The notes: generated by a model from the sequence alone, not told the origin. A stretch of 64,000 nt of DNA from Halobacteriovorax marinus SJ (GCF_000210915.2 NC_016620.1:2294001-2358000); one strand, 5' to 3'; counted from the first letter of the stretch, positions 43,572 to 52,459 are shown. Program-made: numbers and translations.

Positions 43572-44362
43572 TGGAAAATTTAAAACATCACTTAAGTGTT
43601 TATCGAAAATTTGTAAGCACTAGCTTTTCCCAGTCCATGAGCTTTAGACTGAACTTCTTTCTATTGATCATTATGGATATATTTTTTTATTTCTCAAGCC
43701 TAATGACCGTTAACTTTATCTTTGATCACGTTCAAACAATTGGTCCATGGAATAAAGATCAACTCATGTTCTTCATCTCTTTCATGCTTTGTATTGATCA
43801 CTTACACATGACACTCATAAGTGAGAGTTTCTGGGTTCTCTCTAGAGATATAAAGTCTGGCAATATGGACTTCACAATACTAAAACCAATCAACTCAATC
43901 TTCACTTGTTTCTTTAGACATATTCGTACCTCTAGTATTTGTAATACGATTGTCGTTTGGAGTTGTCTTATCTATTTTGGAACTAAAGTAAACCTAGATA
44001 CTCTGGCGTGGATCACTCTTCCCATTCTTGTTCTATTAGGCTTTACCTTACTAGCAATTCTGGAATTCATAATTTCTACAAGTATGTTTTGGATGACTGA
44101 AGGAATGGGTATCAATTTTCTTAGAATGCAATTTCAAAATTTAAGTCGTTGGCCTAACTTTATTTATGCCTCACTCTCTAGGAAAGTTTTCACAATTATC
44201 ATTCCTATCTTGCTCATTGGATCTGCTCCAGTACACTTCTTATTAGATCACACAATGTGGCACTATCTAATCTACCTCGTCGCGGCGATTATAGTAAGCT
44301 ACTTTGTTCTTCAATTTATTTGGAAAAAAGCGATCAACCAATATGAATCAGCGTCAAGCTGA
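43571..44362 (+). CDS. ABC-2 permease subunit (DUF990-like), second
   Basis: The 263-residue protein has six predicted membrane segments. The family pattern is clear in SMSFRLNFFLLIIMDIFFYFS, DQLMFFISFMLCIDHLHMTLI, SGNMDFTILKPINS and a C-terminal LQFIWKKAINQYESASS. It is distantly related to the first permease. The start overlaps the stop of that gene by one base (TAATG). A pair of GC-rich hairpins follows its stop. Such exporters transport drugs, lipids or polymers; the substrate cannot be told. Confidence 0.88.
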   Translation: MENLKHHLSVYRKFVSTSFSQSMSFRLNFFLLIIMDIFFYFSSLMTVNFIFDHVQTIGPWNKDQLMFFISFMLCIDHLHMTLISESFWVLSRDIKSGNMDFTILKPINSIFTCFFRHIRTSSICNTIVVWSCLIYFGTKVNLDTLAWITLPILVLLGFTLLAILEFIISTSMFWMTEGMGINFLRMQFQNLSRWPNFIYASLSRKVFTIIIPILLIGSAPVHFLLDHTMWHYLIYLVAAIIVSYFVLQFIWKKAINQYESASS

Positions 44363-44368
44363 TATAGG

Positions 44369-44429
44369 GGCCCTGGACACGGTATGCGCTGCTAATTTAT
44401 GTCCAGGGCCTTAATGGGACTTACGTCCC
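44369..44429 (+). terminator. Tandem hairpins after the ABC-2 exporter genes
   Basis: GGCCCTGGAC (44369-44378) pairs perfectly with GTCCAGGGCC (44401-44410) across a 22-base loop, and TGGGAC/GTCCCA (44415-44430) makes a second stem. No T-run follows, so this may be a processing or termination structure of a different kind. The rest of the 44363-44631 spacer is AT-rich and I see no further feature in it. Confidence 0.5.
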
Positions 44430-44631
44430 AGTAATAAAATAAATTTATATATATTATTTTTATCAGCATAATCCACTGCATACAAGAAAAACAACTTAAA
44501 GATTTCTTGATGATTATCATTTTTGCCCTCATAACCTACTGAAATCTCGAAAATGTGATTTTTTATCTTCATAGTTTTCTAATACTTCATTCATATTTTG
44601 ACACTATCATGGCCTTAACGAGGGGGTTTCT

Positions 44632-45135
44632 ATGACAGTCCCAAAATCACTAATGGCCTACGTGGATTCAAAGAAAGTGAATTATTCACACATTCTACAC
44701 CCGGCCGCCTATACAGCAGAGGATGTAGCGCACTCCATTCACTGCCCAAAACATCAACTTGCAAAAGTCATTGCAATTCATGCAGACGATAGAGATTTAC
44801 TGGCGATTCTTCCAGCGTGTGACAAATTAGATATGAAGTCACTTAAAAGAGAGCTTGGCAGTAGAGAGGTTACACTCTTTTCTGAAACCGAACTTAAAAC
44901 AGCGTTCAATGATTGTGAAATTGGAACAACTCCAGTCTTTGGTCATCTCTATGGAATGGATGTAATCGCTTCAACTAACCTCTTAGAAGACGCTGAAATT
45001 TACTTCAATGCAGGAACACATACAGATGCAATGAAGTGCACCCTAGAGGAATTTATCAATATAGAGCATCCAGTATTTGCTCAAATCTCCACTCTGCATA
45101 AGGACAATTTTGTCTGTCGTGACTTAGATTACTAG
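44632..45135 (+). CDS. YbaK/EbsC-domain protein, second type
   Basis: The ATG follows GAGGGGG. The 167-residue protein carries the editing domain: SHILHPAAYTAEDVAHSIHC, HQLAKVIAIHADDRDLLAILPACDKLD, REVTLFSETELKTAFNDCEIGTTPVFG and IYFNAG. The cysteine/histidine-rich first third and the YTAEDVA motif separate it from the ProX/YbaK-like protein at 38282-38755, and it is close to the group of stand-alone editing proteins often labelled YbaK/prolyl-tRNA deacylase-like. It is probably cytosolic. A GC-rich hairpin pair lies upstream. Confidence 0.85.
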   Translation: MTVPKSLMAYVDSKKVNYSHILHPAAYTAEDVAHSIHCPKHQLAKVIAIHADDRDLLAILPACDKLDMKSLKRELGSREVTLFSETELKTAFNDCEIGTTPVFGHLYGMDVIASTNLLEDAEIYFNAGTHTDAMKCTLEEFINIEHPVFAQISTLHKDNFVCRDLDY

Positions 45136-45191
45136 CCTTTACGTGACAATTTCTCCTCTTTGTGAAAGAATTATTTTGCAAAGGGGAATTT

Positions 45192-45569
45192 ATGTCACAA
45201 GAGTTAGATAAATTTAAAGAACAAGTTCTTAAGAACCTACATAATCATGGCTATCCAGAAAAGAGTATCTCTTTTCCATTAGAGAAAATGTATGAAGTCG
45301 CCGACAATAAAGGACTGAGCTTTAATAAAGTTTTAGAAGTCTTAAAGTCAGAAGGCCATGAGAGCGAACTTACTGTTGATAAGGTTATCTTCTTCAAGGC
45401 TCAGGAAACTGAAGCCGAACTCGATGACAACTTTATGGCAAAGGCCCAAGAGGCCATGGCAAATATGTCTCCAGAACAACTCGAATCAATCCAGCAGATG
45501 ATACTTGGAATGAGCCAAGAAGAAAGAGAAGACCTTCTTAAAAAAGGTAAAGAGATGGGGATGATCTAA
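45192..45569 (+). CDS. Small helical protein of unknown function (125 aa)
   Basis: ATG at 45192 is chosen because AAGGGG lies 6 bases upstream. An earlier start at 45162 would run through this site. The protein is acidic and helical throughout, with EKMYEVADNKGLSFNKVLEVLK and a C-terminal MSPEQLESIQQMILGMSQEEREDLLKKG. No signal or membrane segment. I do not recognise a family, though the C-terminal repeat of MSxEExxxL is regular. It is followed by truA after 7 bases, so the two share a transcript. Confidence 0.7.
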   Translation: MSQELDKFKEQVLKNLHNHGYPEKSISFPLEKMYEVADNKGLSFNKVLEVLKSEGHESELTVDKVIFFKAQETEAELDDNFMAKAQEAMANMSPEQLESIQQMILGMSQEEREDLLKKGKEMGMI

Positions 45570-45576
45570 ATCCCCT

Positions 45577-46380
45577 ATGAAATTCTTCTACAATGCTGAA
45601 GTTCACTACAATGGTGAGAATTACTTCGGTTGGCAAAAACAGAAAAATTTTAAAACGATTCAAGACACGATAGAAGATGCCCTAAGAGTCATTGCTCCAT
45701 CAGAGAAAATTCGTACAATGGGCTCCAGTAGAACCGATACAGGAGTTCACTCTAGGGCCAATGTCTGCTTTATTCAAATTCAAGAAGATCTAGAGCCACA
45801 TGAGCTTACAAAGAAACTTAACCAAGAATTACCAAACGACATAAGAATTACTAAATGTGAGAGAACATATCGTCACTTTAAAGTTGTCTACTTTGCAAAG
45901 AGAAAACAATACCTCTATATTTTTAAAATAAATAATAGTGACCACTCAACTTTCTATCATAGTATTGAAGAGAATCTAGATATTGAAAAAATGAAAGAGG
46001 CCGCAAAAGTATTTATAGGTACACACGACTTTAGAAATTTCTGTCATAAAGTTAGTGAGAATGTAGATAAGAAGAGAGAAATCTTTGAATGTAAAATCAT
46101 TGAAGATCAAGACTTCATCTCAGAAAATAATTGCCACGGTAGCTACGCTCTTGTTATTGAAGGTAGTGGCTTCTTAAAGCAAATGGTGAGAATCATTATG
46201 GGCTCACTAATCAATATCGGCTTAGGTAAAACGACGCTCTCTCAAATTCAGGAAGCCCTAGTTTCAACTGAGTTTAAAAAAACCGGTTTTATTGCTCCTG
46301 GAGGCGGGCTCTATTTGAATGAAATTGAGTTTATACGAGACCCCTTCAAAGGCCCGAAATCAAAGAAGAAGAAATCATGA
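45577..46380 (+). CDS. truA: tRNA pseudouridine(38-40) synthase
   Basis: TruA makes pseudouridine at positions 38-40 of tRNA anticodon arms. The 267-residue protein has NGENYFGWQKQ near the start, the catalytic aspartate in GSSRTDTGVHSRANV (near residue 54), the conserved YAKRKQYLYIF and the C-terminal GFLKQMVRIIMGSLI. The length is normal. The start follows the previous stop by 7 bases with only a distant GGGGA, so coupling is likely. Its stop overlaps the next methyltransferase gene (ATGA). Confidence 0.95.
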   Translation: MKFFYNAEVHYNGENYFGWQKQKNFKTIQDTIEDALRVIAPSEKIRTMGSSRTDTGVHSRANVCFIQIQEDLEPHELTKKLNQELPNDIRITKCERTYRHFKVVYFAKRKQYLYIFKINNSDHSTFYHSIEENLDIEKMKEAAKVFIGTHDFRNFCHKVSENVDKKREIFECKIIEDQDFISENNCHGSYALVIEGSGFLKQMVRIIMGSLINIGLGKTTLSQIQEALVSTEFKKTGFIAPGGGLYLNEIEFIRDPFKGPKSKKKKS

Positions 46381-47126
46381 AGGCCATCAAGAAATATTTT
46401 AATAATTTATTCTTTTTAAAAAACGCTCCCCCAATCTTTGAAAAAACTTATCAGAGTATGAATAAGTCCAAGGCCTATAGAGACTACTGTGAAAAGGTTC
46501 ATGGAACTTCCTTTAGTTGCTGGAATACATTATCACCTCTTCAACTCAACTTCTTAGAAGAATATTTTGAAACAAAGAGACCAAAATCTTTTCTAGATAT
46601 TGGAAGTGGTAATGGAGAGCTTACCAAATATCTTTCTAAGAAATATAGCGCTAAGGCCACGGGCATAGACTTTGCGACTATGCCAAACTCAAGTAAGGAA
46701 GTTGAATTTATAAGAGATCAATTCTTAAATACTTCTTTTAATAAAAAGTATGAATTTATCATCTCAAATGATTCCTTCTATATGATTACAAGCTATAAGA
46801 AATATCTAAGGAAATGTTTATCTCTACTAGAGAATAATTCACACATGATTATTCTCTTCTCTCTAGTTAATGAGAAGTTTGATAAATCTCCTCTAAGAAA
46901 GGCCCTAGACTCTCTCCAATTAAATTATGAAATTAAAGACTTCACTGCTGACGATTATGAATTCTGGAAAAAGTCCCAAAGCATTCTAGAGCAAACGAAC
47001 CAAGCTTTTGTAGATGAATCTCAGTTTTCACTTTGGAATATAAAAAAGAAGGAAGCTGACAAAAATATTCAACTTCATAACTCCAATAATATTCAACGCT
47101 TGGGCCTTGTGATTCAGAGAGGATAA
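46377..47126 (+). CDS. Class I SAM-dependent methyltransferase
   Basis: The 249-residue protein has SAM motif I in FLDIGSGNGELTKYLSK (about residue 66-82), motif II in ATGIDFATM and motif IV in YEFIISNDSFYMITSYKKYL. No substrate-specific motif is visible. The N-terminal 50 residues (NNLFFLKNAPPIFEKTYQSMNK) are an unusual lead-in. It is translationally coupled to truA (overlapping ATGA). Methylation of tRNA or a small molecule is possible; the sequence does not decide. Confidence 0.82.
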   Translation: MKAIKKYFNNLFFLKNAPPIFEKTYQSMNKSKAYRDYCEKVHGTSFSCWNTLSPLQLNFLEEYFETKRPKSFLDIGSGNGELTKYLSKKYSAKATGIDFATMPNSSKEVEFIRDQFLNTSFNKKYEFIISNDSFYMITSYKKYLRKCLSLLENNSHMIILFSLVNEKFDKSPLRKALDSLQLNYEIKDFTADDYEFWKKSQSILEQTNQAFVDESQFSLWNIKKKEADKNIQLHNSNNIQRLGLVIQRG

Positions 47127-47219
47127 TTTTTCTATCTCACAGTAATGACGACAGACATATATACTAGAAAGGATAGAGTTTTTTGCTATGAGAGCAAGAG
47201 CTCTTCTTAAGGAGTAGAT

Positions 47220-47780
47220 ATGAGTTCAATTGATACTAGTTATGAACACTCACAGGAAATTAGAAAGCTTGAAACAAGAAGAAGAGAGCAATTTGATGAG
47301 TTGAAAAATAGCTACGAAGATCAAATCAGTGAAAAAGATACAGCTCATGATCAAGAAGTTAAGAATATTGTTAATACTTATGAAGACGATAGAATTGATA
47401 CGGCTAAGTCATATGATGTTCAGCTTAGAGGTTCTACAAATGAGACTAAAGAGAAGATAGCCGACATTAAGGCCCGTCATAATAAAGAGCTTGAATCATT
47501 AAAAGCAGACTTTAAAGAAGAAAGAATTCAAACACGAAATGAATTTAGAGAAGAGCTTCAAAGAGTCTCAAAGAACTTTCATGAAATTCTAGAGAAGAAA
47601 GATCACGAACTAGAGCAAGTTAAGCTGACAAATGCGAAGAGACTAGATAAGGCCAGCAAGAGAAATATCAGAGATATCCAAACGGTCAATGATAGCTATA
47701 GAGAGAAAATAGAAGAGCTTCAAGATAAGCAAAAAAATGAGATCGAAAGATTGGCAAAAAGATACAAAGGTCTAGTTTAG
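47220..47780 (+). CDS. Coiled-coil protein of unknown function (186 aa)
   Basis: The 186-residue protein is predicted to be almost entirely a charged coiled coil, from about residue 10 to the end, with repeats such as EEKIADIKARHNKELESL-like heptads and a KKDHELEQVKLTNAKRLDKA stretch. There are no cysteines, signal or membrane segments. AAGGAG lies before the ATG. The family is unknown, and coiled-coil sequences give misleading matches, so no role is claimed. It converges on the DUF4105 gene with 4 bases of overlap. Confidence 0.7.
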   Translation: MSSIDTSYEHSQEIRKLETRRREQFDELKNSYEDQISEKDTAHDQEVKNIVNTYEDDRIDTAKSYDVQLRGSTNETKEKIADIKARHNKELESLKADFKEERIQTRNEFREELQRVSKNFHEILEKKDHELEQVKLTNAKRLDKASKRNIRDIQTVNDSYREKIEELQDKQKNEIERLAKRYKGLV

Positions 47781-49627
47781 AAAAAGTGAGCTAGGCCTAT
47801 GGAATAGCTCTTATAGCTCTCCTTTGAAAGCTCCCCTACTTGTGTAAAGTAAATTCCCATCATCTTAATATCCCAATTCTTACTCACACTATGAGAGAGC
47901 TCTAGGCGACTCTGTAAATAATCTCTCTCTCTCTGATGATTTTTTAAAAATGAATAAAAGTAGCTACTCTCCAATATGAAGCGAGTTCTTAGAATATTAA
48001 GTCCCAAATTAACTTTAATATTAGGGCCCACTTTAACTTTATTCTTAAAGCTCTCATGCCCCTCTACTCTCGCACCAGTAAGAAAGCTAAAGAGGAAGTT
48101 ATGAGTATGCTTAGTGAATCCCATATTCAAATTAAAGCTACCTTTATATGCATTGAGTTTCGCCTCTTCATATAGAGGAGCAACTCTTAAGTCTAAGCTC
48201 CAAGAAGTGTTCGTATCTAAGAATTTAAAGTCTGGTAGACTTTGAATATCAGCAATTAAGAATTCATTTAAAAGAAGCTCTTTCATATCGTAATTATACT
48301 TAAGAGAGAGCTTAAATAATTCAATCTGTGACCATGGCTCATAGCCACCAGCTGGATCACTTAACGAGTGAAATGAAGGCCTGTAGGTTAAGATCGTAGC
48401 CTCTTTATTATTCTCTCTAGCTTGTAATAGATCTAATCTAGCGGGAAGATGTCCTTCATCGGGAGGAATGGGCTTAGAATAGCTCATCTGCTCTTGATTA
48501 GTGAATTTAGAGGCAAGAGTGTATATTTTCTTTTGTTTTATTTGAAACTCCTTAGAGACCTTATTTTCGTGATCATGACGTATATAATCTAGGTAGTGAA
48601 CTAAGGCCTGATAAGTTTTAGTATCCCCTTCTATATCGTGATTATCTAAAATCAATTTAAAATTCTCTTTTTGGGAGTCATTTAACTTATCGTAGTGAGC
48701 AAAAAATTGCTTTCGAAGTGAAGGGTAATATAAGTTTTTTTCAACAAGCTTATACTTCTTTAAAATTCTTAAAAAGTCCGTGGGAAGAGCGTAACCAACC
48801 ATCTCTTCATCTAAAGGAAAATTTGTCACCAGGGCTAAAATTCTGGCCAGCACAGACGTACAATTCTCATCAAAGAAGTAGTAGTCAAAGTTTGCATTAG
48901 CATAGAGCTCCCAAATATGGTTTACCAAAGAGTCTAATTGCTTAGATTTAAGCCCAAGCATATATTCCCATATATCTCTGGATTCAACCTTTGAGTATTC
49001 TCTAAGGGTTTGATAGAAAGGCTGAACATCGACTATACCAGTGTAGCCACCAAAGAGCCCCTTTAGCGCGTAAAGAAAGCCTGGACTATCTTCGGCCTTT
49101 GCAGAATAGGCCACAACATAATTAAACATATCTAGACTTAGCTGATCACCATCTTTCTTATTAAACTTTAAAAATGTATGCCCAAACATGGACGAAGGAT
49201 TATTAACAAATGATGAAGCAAAGATGAGCGATAGACTCTTGCCGCTTACAGCACTTTTCCATCTCTTAAAATGAGGACATTCTGGAGATTTAAAATCGAG
49301 CTCTGGAAAATTCTCTTTAATAAATTGAAATCTTTCAGGGAAAGCACATTGAGCGGGAATCTTTTGAGGAGTGTACTTCGCTTGCACTTTTTTAAAAGCT
49401 TCAATATTTGCTAGAAGTTCGTCTCTTAGAGAAGTCTTGCCATTTTCGGACAAGAAGAAAGACTTTGAGTCAGCATAGGACTCCTCTCCATTGAAGTGGA
49501 GAAGCCTTTTCCAATAAATATTTTCTGAAATTTGAGAAAGCTTATTTTCAAAGAGACCACTTCCCCTACTCGTTTGTACAAATAGGGTTAGTGATACAAG
49601 TAAGACTGCTTTTAGATAATTTGACAA
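47777..49627 (-). CDS. DUF4105-family secreted protein (Lnb N-terminal-like domain)
   Basis: The 616-residue protein has a signal peptide (residues 1-22, ending SRG). The mid region shows the DUF4105/Lnb N-terminal periplasmic signature: SLIFASSFVNNPSSMFGHTFL near residue 135, FNYVVAYSAKAEDSPGFLYALKGLFGGYTG and FDYYFFDENCTSVL. The histidine in GHTFL and the cysteine in ENCTS recall a thiol-hydrolase active-site pair. The C-terminal 250 residues look like a beta-barrel that ends in SIGLAHFF, so an outer-membrane anchor is likely. It overlaps the DUF3015 gene at its start by 16 bases, and such pairs recur in Proteobacteria. Confidence 0.85.
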   Translation of the reverse strand: MSNYLKAVLLVSLTLFVQTSRGSGLFENKLSQISENIYWKRLLHFNGEESYADSKSFFLSENGKTSLRDELLANIEAFKKVQAKYTPQKIPAQCAFPERFQFIKENFPELDFKSPECPHFKRWKSAVSGKSLSLIFASSFVNNPSSMFGHTFLKFNKKDGDQLSLDMFNYVVAYSAKAEDSPGFLYALKGLFGGYTGIVDVQPFYQTLREYSKVESRDIWEYMLGLKSKQLDSLVNHIWELYANANFDYYFFDENCTSVLARILALVTNFPLDEEMVGYALPTDFLRILKKYKLVEKNLYYPSLRKQFFAHYDKLNDSQKENFKLILDNHDIEGDTKTYQALVHYLDYIRHDHENKVSKEFQIKQKKIYTLASKFTNQEQMSYSKPIPPDEGHLPARLDLLQARENNKEATILTYRPSFHSLSDPAGGYEPWSQIELFKLSLKYNYDMKELLLNEFLIADIQSLPDFKFLDTNTSWSLDLRVAPLYEEAKLNAYKGSFNLNMGFTKHTHNFLFSFLTGARVEGHESFKNKVKVGPNIKVNLGLNILRTRFILESSYFYSFLKNHQRERDYLQSRLELSHSVSKNWDIKMMGIYFTQVGELSKESYKSYSIGLAHFF

Positions 49628-50082
49628 CTTCTAGATAGCTCCTGATCGCCTTGAACAGTCATTAAAATATTCTTAAGTGCCGCTGCTGGCTCAGTTGATA
49701 AATCAGGATAAATCTTATCAAAGTTTTGCTGAACTTTTGAATTAAAAAGTGCTGCATCTTCACAACCGATTAATCCAGAAAAGGCAGTAATATAGCTTCC
49801 TGAACCTAGCGCTATTTCTTTTTGAAGTTGATAGTAATTTGATTCTGCAAAGTGAATGATCTTACTTTCATTCTTAACAATCGAATGCTGAGCACAACCA
49901 GATGTACCGAAAGTCATTCCAAGAGTACTTGAGAAAGTGGCATTTATAAATGTTCTAGTAAAAGATGAAACCAGTGAGTTCTTCTTTAAAACGGCCCAAC
50001 CTAGACCACAGCCTGAAGAAGAGTCTCCAGCAAATGCGTGTGTAGAGATTAAAAGAGATGCAATCAGTAATAATTTTTTCAT
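49612..50082 (-). CDS. DUF3015-family secreted protein
   Basis: The 156-residue protein has a signal peptide (residues 1-18, ending AFA). It begins the mature part with GCGLGWAVLKKNS, then FSSTLGMTFGTSGCAQH, HFAESNYYQLQKEIALGSG and a C-terminal LSRSCQII, the recognised DUF3015 arrangement. Four cysteines suggest two disulfides. The family is of unknown function and is found near DUF4105 genes in several bacterial groups. The ATG follows GGAGGAAGA. Its last 16 bases overlap the start of the DUF4105 gene, so the pair is co-translated. Confidence 0.88.
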   Translation of the reverse strand: MKKLLLIASLLISTHAFAGDSSSGCGLGWAVLKKNSLVSSFTRTFINATFSSTLGMTFGTSGCAQHSIVKNESKIIHFAESNYYQLQKEIALGSGSYITAFSGLIGCEDAALFNSKVQQNFDKIYPDLSTEPAAALKNILMTVQGDQELSRSCQII

Positions 50083-50165
50083 TCTTCCTCCGTGAATAAA
50101 TTTCTTTTAGATTATACCTCAGAATATCTTGTACACAAGCCTCGGACATCTCTTCCCAGAGTTTT

Positions 50166-51518
50166 TTACTCGACTATGCAATTTTTAAGTCCCGCCTCTA
50201 AACTTGGCCCTATTAGGCCTTTACCGATAAAGACTATCTTATTGATTCTTTGTTCATCAGCCCACTCTCTTCCATGATCAAATTTCAATGAAGAGTAAAC
50301 TCCCTGAAAAAGAACTCTCGAATCATTGCCATAGAAGTGTAAGATTCCCTTAGATCTATAAATCTCATCTCGATATTGAGAGTAGAGAACATTTAAAAAC
50401 ATCTCAAAAGATTGTGGATTTAATGCCCCTGAGAACTCAAGTGAAATTGAATTAATCTCATTTCCATGAAAGTGCTCCACTTTCTTAAAACTATGATCTG
50501 TTTTAAACTCAATCTCATTTTCTTCTCTGTTTAGAATTTTTAATTGTAAGTGACTTGGATGATCACTTATAAAGAAGGCATAATTTCCATCGAACTCGAT
50601 ATCTAGAATATTTCTTCCAGTATGTTCTCCACCAAAATCTAAAAGAATATGCTCATCGACATTTACGTTAGCTCCACGCTTTGCTCGTCTTTGAGGAGAG
50701 AAGAAGAGAGAATTTGCATAATTAATAATTTTATCATTCAAATCATCTTCATCAATTTTAAAGAAGACCATTCTCTCATTGTGATGAGTATGATCAATGT
50801 TAAATTTATAAAATCCGGCCTTAAGCTCTATGACACCTGCCCAACTAAAAGGATACTCTACAGCATTGGCTGAGGGCATTGTCTCCTCTATCGCTTTTAA
50901 ATCAAAAGACCTTGTTCCCATTACTTTTGAGAGATCCACTTTTGAATGAGTGGTTGAAATAATTTGAGCATTAGGATTTTTCACTTTTACTTTTTCTCTT
51001 ATAGAAGTTAACTCTTCAGAAGTTCTAGTATCAGACTTGTTAAGTAGTATTGTTTCACTAAAAGCAATTTGATCATAGAAAGCAATCTCCTCACTATTTT
51101 CAAACTTCTCTAAGTTCTTTTCAAAGTGCTCACTATCGACCAGTCCTATCACAGAGTCTAATACAAAAGAGCGACTTAACTCTTCTGAAGAGAAGAAGGT
51201 TTCAATGATTGGTCCAGGATTGGCCATACCAGTGGCCTCAATTACAATGTGCTCAAAGTTCTTAGCATGAACTAGTAATTTATTTAAAGATTCGACAAGG
51301 TCCCCTTTTATTGAACAGCAAATACAACCATTGCTCATTTCAACAAAGAGATCATTGGAGCCAGAGAGAATTTCATCATCAATTCCTACTTCTCCAAATT
51401 CATTTTCGATCACAGCGATTTTCTTGCCATGATCTCCATTTAATATTTCATTTATAAAGGTGGTCTTACCAGAACCTAAGAAACCTACAACGAGTGTGAC
51501 GGGAATAAGTTCTTGCAT
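50166..51518 (-). CDS. COG0523 (CobW/ZigA/YjiA-like) GTPase metal chaperone
   Basis: The 450-residue protein has Walker A GFLGSGKTT (residues 12-20), the metal-binding GCICCSI (CxCC, near 64-70), EATGMANPGP, and the LNKSDT nucleotide specificity motif. The C-terminal half holds the CobW_C domain with a histidine-rich IDHTHHNERM and an unusually long further tail (about 100 residues) of unknown nature. Such GTPases deliver zinc or other metals. It is divergent from a Fur/Zur-type regulator gene with 93 bases between, and near a MerC-like gene. A zinc-starvation role is inferred from that grouping. Confidence 0.9.
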   Translation of the reverse strand: MQELIPVTLVVGFLGSGKTTFINEILNGDHGKKIAVIENEFGEVGIDDEILSGSNDLFVEMSNGCICCSIKGDLVESLNKLLVHAKNFEHIVIEATGMANPGPIIETFFSSEELSRSFVLDSVIGLVDSEHFEKNLEKFENSEEIAFYDQIAFSETILLNKSDTRTSEELTSIREKVKVKNPNAQIISTTHSKVDLSKVMGTRSFDLKAIEETMPSANAVEYPFSWAGVIELKAGFYKFNIDHTHHNERMVFFKIDEDDLNDKIINYANSLFFSPQRRAKRGANVNVDEHILLDFGGEHTGRNILDIEFDGNYAFFISDHPSHLQLKILNREENEIEFKTDHSFKKVEHFHGNEINSISLEFSGALNPQSFEMFLNVLYSQYRDEIYRSKGILHFYGNDSRVLFQGVYSSLKFDHGREWADEQRINKIVFIGKGLIGPSLEAGLKNCIVE

Positions 51519-51611
51519 GGCAATATCCTTTGAATATAGTTAATTAATAGAGCTATTCTACCTCAAAATCTGGTAGTGGCTAGTCTCACAATTTTTTGTT
51601 AAGATATTTCT

Positions 51612-52028
51612 ATGAACGAAAAAGAACTTAAGAAGATTATCAAAGAAGCAGGACTTAGCTTTACCAAGCCTCGCGCTGCAATTTTAAAATTACTAACGAG
51701 GGAACATGGTCCCTACTCAGCTGATGAGATCTTTGAAAAACTTGAAGAGGGACTCTGTGATAGGGCCACACTCTTTAGAACATTAAAGCAATTTAAAGAA
51801 AAAAATATTTTAAATAGTATTCGATTTGATGAGGACTTTGCTAGATATGAATTCAATCACCCTGGTCACCATCATCACCATATAATCTGTAAAGAATGTT
51901 CCAAAGTTATCGTCTTAGATCACTGCTTTGTAGAAGAGATTGATCAGAAGATTGAATTAATGGGATACAAAGACGTCGAACACAAATTAGAGTTCTTCGC
52001 CATTTGTCCTAATTGTCAGAATAAATAA
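51612..52028 (+). CDS. Fur/Zur-family metalloregulator
   Basis: The 138-residue protein has a winged-helix DNA-binding N-terminus (GLSFTKPRAAILKLLTR, ATLFRTLKQFKEKNIL) and a C-terminal metal domain. The regulatory site lies in HPGHHHHHIICKEC, and the structural zinc site is the cysteine pairs CKEC and CPNC. The five consecutive histidines and the context suggest Zur rather than Fur, but the sequence does not settle it. It is divergent from the COG0523 GTPase gene, which is the classic Zur target arrangement. It converges on the MerC-like gene. Confidence 0.9.
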   Translation: MNEKELKKIIKEAGLSFTKPRAAILKLLTREHGPYSADEIFEKLEEGLCDRATLFRTLKQFKEKNILNSIRFDEDFARYEFNHPGHHHHHIICKECSKVIVLDHCFVEEIDQKIELMGYKDVEHKLEFFAICPNCQNK

Positions 52029-52436
52029 TTAGCAGTGCTTACAGAGAGAGTCTTTAAAATTAAAGAAGTGTCCTGTAACTAAAATAAGACCTGAAATAAT
52101 ATTGAGAATGATTTCAATCTCATGAATATGACCAAGAGAGGCCCTCTGCTCTACATACATGTGCAGTAGCATTGAAGAGAATAATTCAGTCAGACCAATA
52201 AGACCTAAAATCAAAGGTCTTTTCTTGTGAGTATGTCTATATGTCTTTAAGAAACTAATTAGTGCAATAGGCGCTACAAAAATAAAGAGTAGTACGTGAA
52301 TAAGAACAGATTGAAAGTATTCACCAATCGCTGGAGCGGCCATAAGAATAAATGGTGTTGCCAAGCAATGAACACAGCAAGAGAGCGAAAGCGCTATTCC
52401 GATTTTATCCATTCTTTCTTGTTGCATATGGTCCAT
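52029..52436 (-). CDS. MerC-domain membrane protein
   Basis: ATG at 52436 is chosen, with AGAGG five bases upstream; the open frame extends to a TTG at 52490. The 135-residue protein has four predicted membrane helices. The metal-linked motif is in helix 1: ALSLSCCVHCLATPF, with three cysteines in CCVHC. A histidine-rich loop (RHTHKK) and a terminal CKHC follow. MerC-like proteins move mercury or, in Zur-linked cases, are thought to handle zinc. It converges on the Fur/Zur gene (stop codons adjacent). Confidence 0.85.
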   Translation of the reverse strand: MDHMQQERMDKIGIALSLSCCVHCLATPFILMAAPAIGEYFQSVLIHVLLFIFVAPIALISFLKTYRHTHKKRPLILGLIGLTELFSSMLLHMYVEQRASLGHIHEIEIILNIISGLILVTGHFFNFKDSLCKHC

Positions 52437-52444
52437 ATTTACCT

Positions 52445-52459
52445 CTAATCTATGATTAG
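52445..52459. promoter_or_regulatory. Candidate operator upstream of the MerC-like gene
   Basis: CTAATC-TAT-GATTAG is a perfect 6-3-6 palindrome just above the ribosome site. A second inverted repeat, TGCAA-CTAGA-TTGCA, is at 52486-52500. Either could bind the nearby Fur/Zur-type protein, but neither matches a Zur box I know. Confidence 0.35.

Noticed and set aside
44508-44526. TGATGATTATCATTT as a Fur box
   Set aside because: It matches only about 10 of 14 consensus positions and the gene downstream is an editing protein with no iron link, so chance is likely in an AT-rich spacer.
44598-44626. TTGACA before the 44632 gene as a promoter
   Set aside because: The -35 match is perfect but no acceptable -10 lies at 16-18 bases; the spaced bases are GGGGG-rich.
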